Shown piece by piece: positions 63,691-64,000 of a stretch of 64,000 nucleotides of DNA. The notes below the pieces were generated by a model that saw only the letters and a list, made by a program, of their open reading frames with translations, was not told the origin of the DNA and ran no database searches. The first letter of the stretch is position 1. Each line of letters starts with the position of its first letter. The position numbers were made by a program, and so were the translations under genes. This stretch comes from Aggregatibacter kilianii (GTDB lineage Bacteria; Pseudomonadota; Gammaproteobacteria; Enterobacterales; Pasteurellaceae): assembly GCF_003129965.1 (NCBI RefSeq), contig NZ_NRCJ01000012.1, positions 1-64,000 of the forward strand, given 5' to 3'.

Positions 63691-64000
63691 ATGAAACTGT
63701 CCCTCTTAAACCTTGTTCCCGTGCGTGAAGGGCAAACCTATGCGCAAGCCGTTGAAGCCATGATTCGTTTGGCACAGCACGCTGAAAATATCGGTATCGA
63801 ACGCTATTGGATTGCCGAACATCACAACATGAAAAATCTGGTTAGCTCCGCCACAGCATTGCTCATCCAGCATACCCTCGCCCACACCAAAACGCTGCGG
63901 GTCGGCTCCGGCGGGGTGATGTTGCCGAACCATAGTCCGTATGTTGTGGCAGAACAATACGGCACGCTGGAAACGCTCTATCCGAATCGGGTGGAGCTGG
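63691..64000 (+). CDS. LLM-class flavin-dependent oxidoreductase, N-terminal part
   Basis: The first 103 residues are visible: MKLSLLNLVPVREGQTYAQAVEAMI, AENIGIERYWIAEHHNM, LRVGSGGVMLPNHSPYVVAEQYGTLETLYPNRVE. This is the bacterial luciferase-like monooxygenase fold of the YhbW type, which binds reduced flavin. The C-terminal half lies beyond the window, so substrate and length cannot be judged. GCGAGG precedes the ATG. It may form a stress-related unit with hchA. Confidence 0.85.
   Translation, partial: MKLSLLNLVPVREGQTYAQAVEAMIRLAQHAENIGIERYWIAEHHNMKNLVSSATALLIQHTLAHTKTLRVGSGGVMLPNHSPYVVAEQYGTLETLYPNRVEL

Overview
The window looks like chromosomal DNA from a Pasteurellaceae of the Haemophilus/Aggregatibacter branch. 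The nine-base uptake signal AAGTGCGGT and its complement ACCGCACTT recur throughout, between and inside genes. That is the Hin-type signal, not the Apl-type one. Gene content and local orders such as radC-rpmB-rpmG-mutM, coaBC-dut-slmA-yheU-crp and acrR-acrA-acrB fit this family. A pga polysaccharide operon and an intact com operon next to aroK-aroB-dam make Aggregatibacter the best guess; the genus is inference.

Layout. 1-722: end of a poly-N-acetylglucosamine operon (pgaC partial, pgaD). 983-1312: an SMR drug exporter flanked by AT-rich DNA and a hairpin resembling neisserial uptake sequence. 1587-7980, leftward: dam, aroB, aroK and the competence/type IV pilus assembly genes comE-D-C-B-A. 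8109-13090, rightward: PBP1A, rlmJ, gor. 13140-20093, leftward: a diketogulonate-type utilisation block (FGGY kinase, two paralogous TRAP binding proteins, TRAP membrane subunits, YiaL, YiaK), with its IclR regulator divergent at 20300. 21176-24421: crp, yheU, slmA, dut, coaBC. 24600-26759: radC, rpmB, rpmG, mutM.

26763-31823 is an AT-rich surface-glycan region: two GT9 genes, an intact GT25 gene, rpmE, a frameshifted GT25 pseudogene and an unassigned sugar-transferase-like gene. Then come priA, ftsN (31826-34987), the AcrR-AcrA-AcrB efflux operon (35186-40092), a methyltransferase, a Dyp peroxidase, corA behind a long structured leader, yggT-yggU, a nitroreductase and an LtaS-like membrane phosphotransferase. 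47373-49981 holds yfiH-rluD divergent from bamD. 50016-51190 holds fau, 6S RNA and zapA. 51321-55579 is ygfB-pepP-ubiH-ubiI. 55815-57805 is the rpsP-rimM-trmD-rplS operon. 57925-59923 is a methyltransferase plus a tryptophan permease. The right end carries ppa, a LoiP-like metalloprotease, an IS-end remnant, a LysR regulator, hchA and the start of a luciferase-like monooxygenase.

Most of the window is conserved core genome. No CRISPR array, prophage, complete insertion sequence, tRNA or rRNA gene was recognised, and I do not see a wholly new multi-gene system. The points most worth checking are the neisserial-like DNA around the SMR gene, the glycan genes lying between rpmE and priA, the duplicated TRAP binding protein, the corA leader RNA, and a TrpR-like operator on the tryptophan permease promoter.
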